This document shows positions 10,280 to 20,754 of a stretch of 64,000 nt of DNA, piece by piece. The number at the start of each line of letters is the position of its first letter. Positions within the stretch are counted from its first letter, which is position 1. The DNA is from Paulownia fortunei (lineage: Eukaryota > Streptophyta > Magnoliopsida > Lamiales > Paulowniaceae), in contig CM033124.1 of assembly GCA_019321725.1 (NCBI GenBank), positions 9,672,001 to 9,736,000 on the forward strand. The letters are read 5' to 3'. The translations under genes and the position numbers were made by a program. The notes beneath the pieces are model-generated. The model was not told the origin of the DNA and did not search any database. It saw only the letters and a list, made by a program, of their open reading frames with translations.

Positions 10280-11226
10280 TCAATTAAAATTGAAATGATT
10301 TCTCCATTGTGGATTGTAAGTTTTGGAATATAGAGAATGAAAAGGCTTTTTGAATGTGTTCATGAAATTTGTTTGTATTGGAATGTTTGAACATTTATTG
10401 GTGGAGTACCACACAAGTTCACAATTATTACAAACTTCTTTCTCTTGCACATATTTGATTTTCTTTACTTTTTTAAATTCCATGACTTCAACTTTTCTTG
10501 TTAAACTAGCAATCATAGCATTTACATCTTCTTTTTTACTAAGGTAATATTTTTCTTTATTGCTATTGACAAGATTGGATTTAATAGAACCTTCGAAAGA
10601 ATTAATACTATGTCATAATTGGGAGTTTTCTGTCAAATGCTTTAGATAGTTTAGGGTTTCATCATGTTCTTTATCAAAAAACTCATCATTACATATTATT
10701 TCAACAAATTATTTTATTTTAGGAGTTAAACCTTCATAAAAAAAACTAATTAAGCACCATTTTTTAAAACCATGATATGGGGATAAATTCAATATATCTT
10801 TAAATCTTTGCCAACATTGAAAGAAAGCTTCTTTAGAATTTTGAGAAAAATTTTCAATTTGTCTTTTCAAAGTATTAGTTTTATGAGTTGAAAAAACCTT
10901 TTTCAAAAATTCAGTTTATATTTCTTACTAAGTATCAATTGACCTAGGTTTTAAATAATTAAGCCAATTTTTTTACTTTATCTTAAAAAAAAGAAAGGAA
11001 ATAATTTGAGTTTAACAATTTCATTTATATAAGTTTGATCATCAAAAGTGGCATATACTTCATCATATTCTTTTAGATGCAAGTAAATGCTTTCAGAGTC
11101 TAAACTATGAAAATTAGAAAGTAAAATAATCATACCTGCCTTTAATCGAAAGTTATTTGCATTGAGAGGAAAAATGAAATAAAAAAGAGAAGAATTTCGA
11201 AGAGTTTGCAAGTAATAACGCATGGT
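10280..11226 (-). pseudogene. Gypsy gag remnant
   Basis: Minus-strand frames give the retrotransposon gag domain in pieces. They are FRLKAGMIILLSNFHSLDSE with LHLKEYDEVYATF (11223-10978), then KTNTLKRQIENF, FFQCWQRFKDILNLSPYHGF and FFYEGLTPK (10906-10709). A final frame (10516-10280) has a zinc-knuckle remnant CNNCELVWYSTNKC, in which the His of the C-x2-C-x4-H-x4-C pattern is Tyr, followed by a YNPQWRNH block. Several frameshifts and stops separate the blocks. Gag would form the virus-like particle of the retrotransposon. It lies directly downstream (minus strand) of the primer site and 5' LTR. Confidence 0.85.
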
Positions 11227-11412
11227 ACGGACCTGGTGGAAGTGCGTGGGGGTGACTCAAATAAATTTTCAAACAAAGTTTTAAAATTATTTTTAACTAA
11301 ACACCGAGAATTATGACTACTATACTATATAACCATATAATCATAAAGAAAATAAATACACAATATTTACAAAGAAAAAAAACATAAACATACCTGAATA
11401 CTTACCTTGCCT

Positions 11413-11430
11413 TCTCCGGCAACGAGGCCA
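11413..11430 (-). promoter_or_regulatory. Primer-binding site, tRNA-Asp type
   Basis: On the minus strand the site reads TGGCCTCGTTGCCGGAGA. It is complementary, with few mismatches, to the 3' end of plant tRNA-Asp (usual form TGGCGCCGTTGCCGGGGA). It sits six bases inside the 5' LTR edge, the normal position for priming first-strand cDNA. tRNA-Asp primers are typical of Athila/Tat-like and related plant gypsy elements. Confidence 0.85.
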
Positions 11431-11436
11431 AAAATT

Positions 11437-13080
11437 TGCTATAACTTTAAAGTTTTAAACTCAAGTACAGATTGTGTTAAGTAATAAATTTCTCATAAGT
11501 TTAAGGTCAATCCATATGAAAGTTGTCTAAAGAATTCAGGATTATAAATCTAAAAAAAAAAACAAAGATGGGCTTTATGTGATTTAGAATATGTAAAAAA
11601 TAATAATGTATGCTATAACTAAAAAAAAACAAAGTAATAAAACTATTTAGTATTAGGGATCCGCTTTTGAGTTTTGGATAGAGGAACAATTATTTATTCT
11701 TGTTACCTATTTTAATTGTCATTATTAGAATCCATACATAATGAAAGTTCTAATAGGAAGATGTTGTCAAATAGATCATACGATAAGGAAATCATGATAT
11801 TGTCTTACTATTTACAAATAATATCTTTACGCCAATACTTATTTATGGGATCAAGTATTTATACATACCTTTATTTACAACAAATTAAGGTTTCACATTA
11901 ACAGTTGGTGTAATAAAATCAAACGTCTAGCTAAATGAACCCAAGTATTTGTTGTGCCACTAGTGATACATAAATAAAAAATCACCACAAAATAAATAGG
12001 GTTTAGATAAAAAATTAAAATAATAATACAACACACTTAAATATTTTCTACCCTTATAATCGTTCATTTTCCTCCATTAAGAGGTTCACCACTTTTTATC
12101 AATAAAATAAAATTTAGAAAGATATAATAAAAGTAGGAAAGACTAAGAATAGAAGAGAAACTAGAGAATATATTTCTATTACTACTAAAATAAACTTACA
12201 TTACTACTAGACATTACTATTAGACAACTTAACTTAAAAGAATCCTCTATCCCCGAACTCTTACAACTTAATACATGGCATATTTATAGTGCTTGAAGTA
12301 TGGTAGAGGCTAAATATATGATAGAAAAGTTAAACAATCAAGTGGTATGCTAGTTGTTAAAAGCTAGTAAGTTGTTACACCAAATTCTTCAAATTTTCAA
12401 TTACCCAATTAAATTATATTTTTTGGCTAGATACATCTATATTTTGATGATGGCTAAAGAATAAAAGTTGTAAATTTTTATTTGCTGATATATTTTGATA
12501 TATTATTTGGCTGTCGGATGAAAAAAATATGGTCAAATTACTGAATCATATTCAAGGGTCATCCTTTAATATTAGCAGCACATTGCAGCATATTTATTAA
12601 CTAATTAGACATATTTTATCACCATCTTATCTTCATCAAACTTGTTTATCTATTTTTTGTGTATAACATATCCAAATTGTAGATCAAAAATATTTTAGTT
12701 TAAAAGATATGACTTAATTAGTAAAATAGGTCAGAATTGGACTTAACTTTAATGTGAATTTTTTATGATCCATTTTGTACAACTTCTTTGATCCTTATAC
12801 ATTTAGTATGAGATTCAAAGTGTGCATGAAAATTATATATGAATGACTTAGCAATCCATAGCCTCAATAATTAACTCAAAACTATTTGAGAATCAAAAGT
12901 TGCGTCAATTTTTCCAAAACCTGCACAAAAGAAGATAAAATTTTTTAATTTTATTTTTTTATGTTGATTTTCCATTTTATTCTTAAAACACAATACTTCA
13001 ATTGGGAATTCTAATAATAATTTCAAAGTGAAAATAATTATATAAATTCTAATTAATTGCACATTTTTAAATGTTCATCA
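11437..13080 (-). repeat. 5' LTR of gypsy element
   Basis: A 1644-bp direct repeat of 2644-3974. It starts (plus strand) TGCTATAACTTTAAAG and ends TTAAATGTTCATCA. It contains a segment at about 12211-12509 absent from the 3' LTR. On the minus strand it precedes the primer site, so it holds the element's promoter, but no TATA box could be assigned with confidence. Confidence 0.85.
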
Positions 13081-14360
13081 CCAAATACCTATTTATTATT
13101 CTTAAATTTAATTTTTATATACATATTTTTAAATCTATTATTTATATTGATACATCTTTTTGTGTTTTACTTAACAAACTAAAAAATAAAAAATATACAA
13201 TTATGATTTAATATTTATTTTTTAGAGTTTTTTCATTTTAAAAAAATCAATTAATCAAAATATCAAAAACAATTTGATAATAACTGAACCGAACTTATTA
13301 ACTCGACATAACATTTTGGCGTGTCGAAATTTCAGTTCAATTCAATTTTATTAGATGGAAATTCCTTCTAAAGAGGCATGAACTAGTAAAGTTTAACAAC
13401 ATGAGTTTCGTGAATTAAGTTGTCATCTTAATTTGGTATTTTATTTTGGAAAAAAATATTTTTGAATTATTTACTTTTTCAAAACATAATAAAAATTATT
13501 TTCTAAATCAAAAACTCAATATGTCAAAATATCATACCATATACCCAATTGAATAAATCAATTCCCTTTGGTTATTATCGACTTTTTTTTTGTATTTTGA
13601 TTAACTATTTTTTTTAAAAAATAAAAAATAGTTAAAAAATAAATAGTAAAATCATAATTGTATTTTTATTTTTTATTTATCATTTATAAATAAAAAATAC
13701 AATTAGTATAAAAGTAAATCACGGATAGAAAACTATGTATATAAAAATTAAATATAGGAATAACAATATGGTATTTGGTACGGTTCAGTAAACCAAAACA
13801 AAAAATCAAAACTGAACTTAATACTAGAGTTTTATAAAAAACTAAATTTGAATACCACATCAATATTTTTGGTAAGTAGTGATTTTTTTATTTCAATTTC
13901 GCATAGTCAGCTCATTGAACTATAAACACTCTTACTCTTTAGTGTCATAATATGCTGCATAATTTTATGATACACATAATTTGCCTCCAAAGATCCCCAT
14001 ATCACCATAAAATATTGCCCGATGCATACTTCTCATTTAAAAACCTAATTACAAAAATTAAAAAAAAAACTAAAAAATAGTAAAATAAAGGTGAAGGCTT
14101 CCCTTCATTTTTCTATAGGAAAAAAAAAATAAAATAAAATAAAAGGTGAAGGTGTTGATTCAATACATCTCTTCAATATTTTACTGAAAAAAAAATTGAA
14201 TATGATTTGAAGGAGTTTAAAATTTAGAAATGTGACATTAAAGAGTACAAGTGTCATCCGAATAAAATTATATTTCAGAAGGCGTAGAGTCATCCACATT
14301 TAACCAAAATTTTAAACTCCTTCAAATCACCAAAAAATTTCTTAAATTTTTTGATAAATT
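13081..14360. repeat. Right part of split fold-back element
   Basis: It begins with CCAAA, the second copy of the gypsy target duplication. 13081 to about 13300 continues the left arm, pairing as an inverted repeat with about 13560-13780: the stretch ACCAAATACC...TTTAATTTTTATATACATA and the ACAATTATGATTTA block occur on both strands. 13560-14360 is the right arm, which pairs outward with 2090-2643. Rejoined, the element is about 1.8 kb, nearly all inverted repeat, with a short loop near 13300-13560. Outer ends are approximate and no target duplication was identified. There is no coding capacity. Confidence 0.65.
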
Positions 14361-17300
14361 ATGAAATTTGATCAATATACTCGTCCTACTCTATAAATTC
14401 AGTATATTCATTCATTCGAAAGCCTCCTTCTTCTTTTTTTGCCATTTGCATTAAATACAATGATATATCTTTTAATGGAAAGAAGCCATTGAAACCAAAA
14501 ATCAACGCCATGTTTAAATTCATTTGGCTAAATAATTTCCTTTTTAGACAAGGGGTAGATTTCTTTCCTGTATATCATATCCCCTAGTAATGAGTTTGGT
14601 TTGGCATAAATTTTGAAAACATTTTTAAAAAACAATTCTATTTTCAAACCCTACACCTTAATTTCTAACTTTATTTTCAAAGCCTACACTCTATTTTTAG
14701 AAAATATTATTTATTTCGCATTCAGAATTAAGTAACCCAATATATTTTCTCAAAATAAAATATCAAATCAACACATCAGCATATTAATCAAAGTTTGCAA
14801 CTCATTTATCCAAGCTCATTTTTTATTTTCACATATTCCTAAAATCTTCTCTAAACATTTTCAGAAAATACTTTCAGAAAAAGATAGTGAAAATGATTCC
14901 AAAAAGAACATAAGCCTTCCATTCAAATAGTCTGTGCATGCAAAAGAAGCTACCCTTAAGAATTCCTCGTTCACGTAATCAACATGTCATTTTATTTTAA
15001 ATGAAAATTCCTTGACTGTAGAGTTCGATTTAGCTCTCATGTTTTGCACCTTTTATAAAAGGAAGATTTTAAAAACTTCAAAATTTGACTTTCTTATTTA
15101 ATAGAAAAAAAATGTGAAATATATCACATTATATATGGGATTGAGCGAGTAGAATTTATAATCAATGGTCAGGTTATTGCCACTTATACCCAACAAACCC
15201 AATAATATGAAAATATTTGCTATATTGGAATTGAATGCAAATAATCAATCATATGAATTGCATATTCATATTTAAATAGATAGTAGATCTGGTATATTTA
15301 TATTCATCAAAATCGAATCACGAACATATTTTCAAGATCCATTCATTTCAAGCAACATGGAATATTCCTTACTCACAGTGGTGAATAATAACTAGAGTCA
15401 TTCTTATATTTACACACATCAAATCATGGTCCAAAGAAGATATAGAGAGAAAACATGCTGAGAGATTGTTTTGGAAGATGTTGATTATCTTATTCTGAAT
15501 AAGGATTTGTTATATGTAGATATATATTTCTTCTATACAAAGAAGAATTTCAATTTTAATTAACAAACTTAATCCCGCCCAAATTGTAAAATTATTCCAT
15601 ATCAAATTTGCATGTCAATTGGGTCTTGAATCCTAAACCCAACCTAATCTCCAATATGAATATTTCATACCAATAAATAAGGGCATTTCGATTTTGGTCC
15701 CATAATACTAAGGGCATTTCGATTTTGGTACCATAGGATCGCTTTTATTCCCAAAGGAAATATTTATCTATAATTATAGCCCCGTTCATAAAAAAACTGA
15801 GAAAACCATGGGCAAAACATGTGGATATTAACTACATGGGACTAAAAGTGATCGTGGGACTTAAATTGCAACGCTCCTAGTCTCATGGGATCAAAAATGA
15901 AATTTACATGTTTAATTCATTTATTTTAAATTACAATTATCTCTACTACAACTTAAGTATCTAAAAATTAAAAAATAATAATAATAAACAAATTTTGATT
16001 GATTAAAATTAAAACTATCACTACAACAAATCAGTAATCATCATTACTACAACTCAATTTGAAAGATTAAAAAAAAAAATCTATTCAAAGAATCCATTCA
16101 TTAAATTGACAGTTGCGTTTTTTAAAATAAAAGGTTAATGGAATGTATTTTTTGGATTGAAAAATATTTTTATGAGTTTTTTGGATAGAAGTATTTATTT
16201 TAAGAATTTTTTTATAATTCCCCCTAAACTGTTTTTCAAATTATATATAAAATAGTGAAATTGAATATGCAACTAAAGTGCATTCACGTTAGTAAGTGGA
16301 TATATTTTGGCATCCAATAATTTGGATATACTTATTTTATTAAATTTATAAAAATACATATCTTTATCTAAAACAGTCTCATATTTGTCTAAAATCCAAG
16401 AAAAGTTAGTTTATGTTTTAATTTTAATTCGAGTACTCACAAGAAATATTATGAATGTTGTTTGAAGAAGTGTATAGGAGATTTCAATGACCCCAGTGGC
16501 TAATATATCTGTACCACGTCACATACAAATTAATTATTGGAATAGAAGATCTGAGATGTATAAATTTTATTTTAATTAAAATATACAAGCTAATTTGAAA
16601 TTTAGTGTTGTATTAATGCTTTTATTTGAATTAATTAGTTTTCAATACAATATTGGATAAATTATATGATTTACTTAAGAATATTCACTAATATCAAACA
16701 ACATAATAAGTACAAATGTGATTTAAAAGTTTAACAATATCAAAATTACATAAAAATAAAATAATAAATCAGTCAAAAATTAAATAATTTGACTTAGTAT
16801 TATAGCAAACTATATAATTTATAAATACAATGCATCAAATTGATCAGCCACATATATTTTGTTTTAAAAAAAAAATATTTTTTTAGAAATTGAAATTAGT
16901 TCACCATAATTAAAAACAATAATTTGCCCCTCCCATTTCACATTTTAAGGCGGACATTAAGTTTTTAATGATCTTTGTTGCAAGAAAAAAGTTTTTACTG
17001 GTCCATTTTGAAATATAGAGACCAAAACTGTAACACCTCAAATCTCTGAGATCAAAAATGACATTTGCCTATTATAATGTAAATTCCAGTGGTAAAATTT
17101 TTCCCCTTCACAAGAAAGTTAAAACGGTAAAAGTAAACAAATGACATGAAAAAAGGTTTTCGTTTCCATCTGATCCCATGTGAGCATCTCTCGAACTATG
17201 CGACCTTTTCCCAACATAGAATTAGACAAAGAACACCTGTGTTTTCTCAGCCTTTTACTATTTATTTCACAGTCTTGTTTTGTAAATGTATGTCTACTTA

Positions 17301-17629
17301 TACGGATACACACTTATAAATACACTGTATTTAAGATATATGTACGTGGTTTGCCTGTCACCAGTTATTGAAGTGCTTCTTTACATGAGATTATCCATAT
17401 TTGGTAGCAATTATTTGTAATGAATCTTGACCCCTTTTTCAGCATTGTGCAGATTATGATCATCTCTAAAAGGAGAGTTTTTCTTCATTCCTTTGTGTGT
17501 TCCCCTTGAAGTTTTACTCTTGAAGTTCCTAGTAAAGAAGCATATATTGGTCTAAATTTTGGAGTTCCAAATAGAGGGATGGTGTAAAGTTTTCATCTTA
17601 TATAGTAATTTCAAGAGAGAGTTGAGAAG
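14361..17629. other. Spacer between fold-back element and membrane-protein gene
   Basis: AT-rich, no recognisable gene. A 31-bp tandem duplication (TAAGGGCATTTCGATTTTGG...) lies at 15678-15739. A TATA-like TATAAATA at 17316-17323 lies about 310 bp before the next start codon and a TATATAG at about 17599 lies only 30 bp before it, so the promoter is not resolved. Confidence 0.5.
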
Positions 17630-18589
17630 ATGAAATCCTTAAGTGGAGTGGGGCTTGGTTTGAGTCTTGTTTTTGGGTTTCTTTTACTGGCTCTTATAGC
17701 TGAGCTGTACTATTTGCTGTGGTGGAAGAAGAGATATATTGGGAAGAGAAGCAATGAAGAAGATGGCAGCCATATCCAACAAGAAAGAGCAGAATTTTTC
17801 TACATTTTCTTTTGCTGTTGGAAAAAGCCCACTTCTTCTCTGAGATCCACTGCTCAAGAATTGTGCTCTTCTGCCACTCTTGTCCATGAACCACAATCTT
17901 CTTCAAACTCAAATAAGGACTTGTGGCTCAAGCCCTTTGGAGAAGAAAACATGGACAATTTTCCAGGCCTGCCCAGGTTTCTCTTCACAATCACAGAAGA
18001 AACAAGGGAAGATTTGGAGTCTGAAGATGGGATTATCAGGAACAGGAAACAGTCCACAAGCAGGAGCAATTTGAGTGATTTACTTCAAATCTTGGAGACT
18101 CCATTCTTAACCCCTCTTGGTTCCCCACCTTATTTCACCCCACCTCTGACTCCATCACTTACTACTGATCATCAACAAAACTTTGGTCCATTCTTTGAAT
18201 CAGAAAGGGATGCTGCATTCAACAGGCTGAGGTCTTCTCCACCTCCAAAGTTCAAGTTCTTGAGGGATGCTGAGGAAAAGCTGATTCACAGAAGAAAAAT
18301 CATGGAACAAACTGAAAATGGCGTCCTAAAAAATGACAATCCTTCAGCTTCACTGTTTCATAAAGATGAGGAAAATGGGCCATTTATCTCACTCACTGTT
18401 GCTGAAAACCAACAAGATAAAGAAGAAGAAGAAGGGATTTGCCTGCATAATCATAGTAATAATTTGGAACAAGAGTATTTTTCATCAAGCTCTTCACAGG
18501 TACTTCCTCTGGTTTCTTCCCTTCCAACCATCAAATCACTATTGGAACAGCAAGCCCACAAACCAGAAATAAGATTGAATGGTTGTTAG
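17630..18589 (+). CDS. Single-pass plant membrane protein of unknown function
   Basis: A single-exon gene for 319 residues. The N-terminus is a strong membrane anchor (about residues 7-32), ending in a basic WWKKR, so the rest probably lies on the cytosolic side. The remainder is Ser/Pro/Glu-rich and probably disordered. It has conserved-looking blocks: LPRFLFTITEETREDLESED (about 112-131), LSDLLQILETPFLTPLGSPP (about 147-166) followed by a TPPLTP run, and SSPPPKFKFLRDAEEKL (about 203-219). I recall the same order of blocks in an uncharacterised land-plant family, but no biochemical role is known to me. There is an acidic tail region with a KEEEEG run. The first Met is in a good position and no earlier in-frame start exists nearby. 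The codon pattern and absence of stops mark it as a real gene; smaller frames on both strands are shadows. Confidence 0.88.
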   Translation: MKSLSGVGLGLSLVFGFLLLALIAELYYLLWWKKRYIGKRSNEEDGSHIQQERAEFFYIFFCCWKKPTSSLRSTAQELCSSATLVHEPQSSSNSNKDLWLKPFGEENMDNFPGLPRFLFTITEETREDLESEDGIIRNRKQSTSRSNLSDLLQILETPFLTPLGSPPYFTPPLTPSLTTDHQQNFGPFFESERDAAFNRLRSSPPPKFKFLRDAEEKLIHRRKIMEQTENGVLKNDNPSASLFHKDEENGPFISLTVAENQQDKEEEEGICLHNHSNNLEQEYFSSSSSQVLPLVSSLPTIKSLLEQQAHKPEIRLNGC

Positions 18590-20302
18590 ATAAGTTTTGT
18601 TCTCCTGCCAATTTTCTTTTTCTTTGATTTTATCACTATTTTGATTAAAAAACAATAACCTTTCTTATTTAAGAATAATATATGGTTTTACTTCATTCTA
18701 ACTTTGGGTGCTAATTTATACTCTTTCTGTGCTAAATTTATCGCCTTTCTTTTTCTTTTTTTTTGTTTTTTGAATGTTTTAAAATAACATTTTATTGTTT
18801 AAATAAAATATTTTTTTTATTTTAGAAATATTCGTCGTTTAAATTAATAAAGCAACGCTGCTAACCCTTAACCCTTAACATAATTAATTGTTACTTTTGA
18901 AAACAATAATATAAAATATACAGAAAACTTTTATTTTTCCAATTCTCATATATTTATATATCAAGTTAAATAGATATAACAAAAGGAGTATATACTTGTG
19001 CATAGAACATAAATTGAAAAGGACAAAATAACTTGGCTTATTACTTTATTATACAGCAAGAATTTGTTTGTGATTATCTGTGCAAACAGAAACTGATGTT
19101 GAGAGATTGTCGAGCCCAGTCCCCCACTGCGACTGGAGTAATATAGGTAGAAGTTGGAAAAATATTTACAGCGTATTTTTATATTAAATGATAAAAATTA
19201 TATCTCGTTAATATTAATATTATGTGAGTTCCTTCACTAATATGACGTAATAATTCTCATCATTTATTATTCATGTAATTAACTGTAGCATAAAGTAATT
19301 TACAATAAAGAAATAGTAAGACTTAAATCGAGTGTTAATAAAAGGTCATTATTTAATGATTATGCTTTTTTAATAATTATTTTCTCTAGCTGGTCAATTT
19401 TTCTATTTCCCCTTTAACTAAATAAACTTCCACATAACTTTATCTTTTGTTGCTATAAATATAATTTGTTCTCATAAATTAGAGGCATAAAAATAGTTTG
19501 CTCTCATAATTAAGCTTCCATTTCAACACTATTTTGATGTTTTATTTAATTTAATTTAATTTATCCTACTTTTAAATTGAAAGCTACAAATGAACCTTCC
19601 AATTGAAAAGGTGGGTCCACAATGATATCCTTTGTAAAGCAAAAGTGCAAGCAGAATGAGATATGATATAAATTCTTATAAACCATTTTGATATGATAAA
19701 ATGTACCATAAAATAAATAAATAACAATTATTTGTATAGTATTTTTTCACAAAACGATTGAGAATCATAATATTTCATTATTAAAACATTAAATATATTA
19801 AATAATGAGAATCATACTACATCAATATATTTTGAAATAATACCATTTTTATTTATTGAGTGTCAAAACATTAAGTTTTAATAAGAAAAATAAATTTATT
19901 TATTTAGTTCTCAAGTGGATATTGGTCTTATAAAGATTGATGGACACTATATAAATTTATAATGGCAAAGAGCGACTTTTGGCCTTTTCATAAAGAACAA
20001 GATGGACACTTTCCCGTGACTCGGTCTCGTGCATGCTAACCGAAAGTACCCAACTTGAAGAATCATTTGGTCGTTACCTTTTCTTGGACATTTCATTATT
20101 TTAAGATATTATGTCCCATCAAAGGATAAAGAGAAAATAGAAGTCTTAAATGTTTTAAGTTAAAAAAAAAAAAAGAGTTTATTATTCGAATTTCTCCTTA
20201 AATATCAATTTAATAAATGTCTGAGTTACACGTTAATTCTGCCCTAATTGTCACAATACTATCCAAAATCCGGCCAATATTCATCCAAATGTTTCTACAA
20301 AA
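18590..20302. other. Spacer downstream of membrane-protein gene
   Basis: AT-rich, with AATAAT-like candidates for the 3' end at about 18673. A T-rich run follows at about 18750-18770 and a TTTAAT repeat at about 19545-19563. No gene recognised. Confidence 0.5.
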
Positions 20303-20303
20303 G

Positions 20304-20754
20304 TTGCTACAAGAAACAATAATAGTAATAACAAACTATAAAGTAATAATGTAATATTATCAGTAATGATATGTATTTATTGTCAAAAAAATTATTTTGT
20401 TAATTTTTTCACAAATTAAATAATAATAAGAATTGTATCTAAATTATTACTATAAAATTAATTAATAATATATGAATGGTGACAACTTAGCAACAGGAGA
20501 AATACTATCAAACTTATCGTAATAATTTTTATTGTTAAGTTGTTATCATTATACATATCAATAATGATAATTTTATACATTATTCTTATGTCACTAACTT
20601 TACTAACTTTTACTAGTGGACAACTTCTTCATTTTTCTAGTTATTATTATAATTATAAATAATAGTATTATATTTTTGTCACTATATAAATACATATAAT
20701 TAGTTCCTACTCACATAAATTTAATTTATCACTAACATTCTGTTTTCTTGTATT
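20304..20754. mobile_element. Candidate CACTA-type MITE, copy B
   Basis: About 450 bp of AT-rich non-coding DNA. The left end TTGCTACAAGAAACAATAAT and the right end, reversed, ATACAAGAAAACAGAATGTT are imperfect inverted repeats around CTACAAGAAA, as in CACTA transposons. The right end closely matches that of the element at 1483-1984, and the two share interior blocks. The terminal CACTA bases are degenerate and no target duplication was identified. Confidence 0.5.

Larger units (their letters stand above)
2644..13080 (-). mobile_element. Decayed Ty3/gypsy LTR retrotransposon (Athila/Tat-like)
   Basis: This is a full-structure element of 10.4 kb on the minus strand. It has LTRs at 2644-3974 (3') and 11437-13080 (5'), both bounded by TG...CA on the plus strand. 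It also has a tRNA-Asp-type primer site at 11413-11430, a purine tract beside the 3' LTR, and a 5-bp target duplication. Coding remnants follow the gypsy order on the minus strand: gag (11226-10280), aspartic protease (about 9620-9310), RNase H tail (about 8880-8795) and integrase (about 8240-6960, interrupted by a MITE). Most of the reverse transcriptase could not be found, so an internal deletion is likely near 8880-9300. All frames carry stops and shifts. A LOG gene copy sits in the 3' part, where Athila-type elements may carry an env-like frame. It is not autonomous now. Confidence 0.88.

Noticed and set aside
17684..18572. Several 64-79-residue frames overlapping the membrane-protein gene
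   Set aside because: Shadows of the 319-residue gene in other frames.
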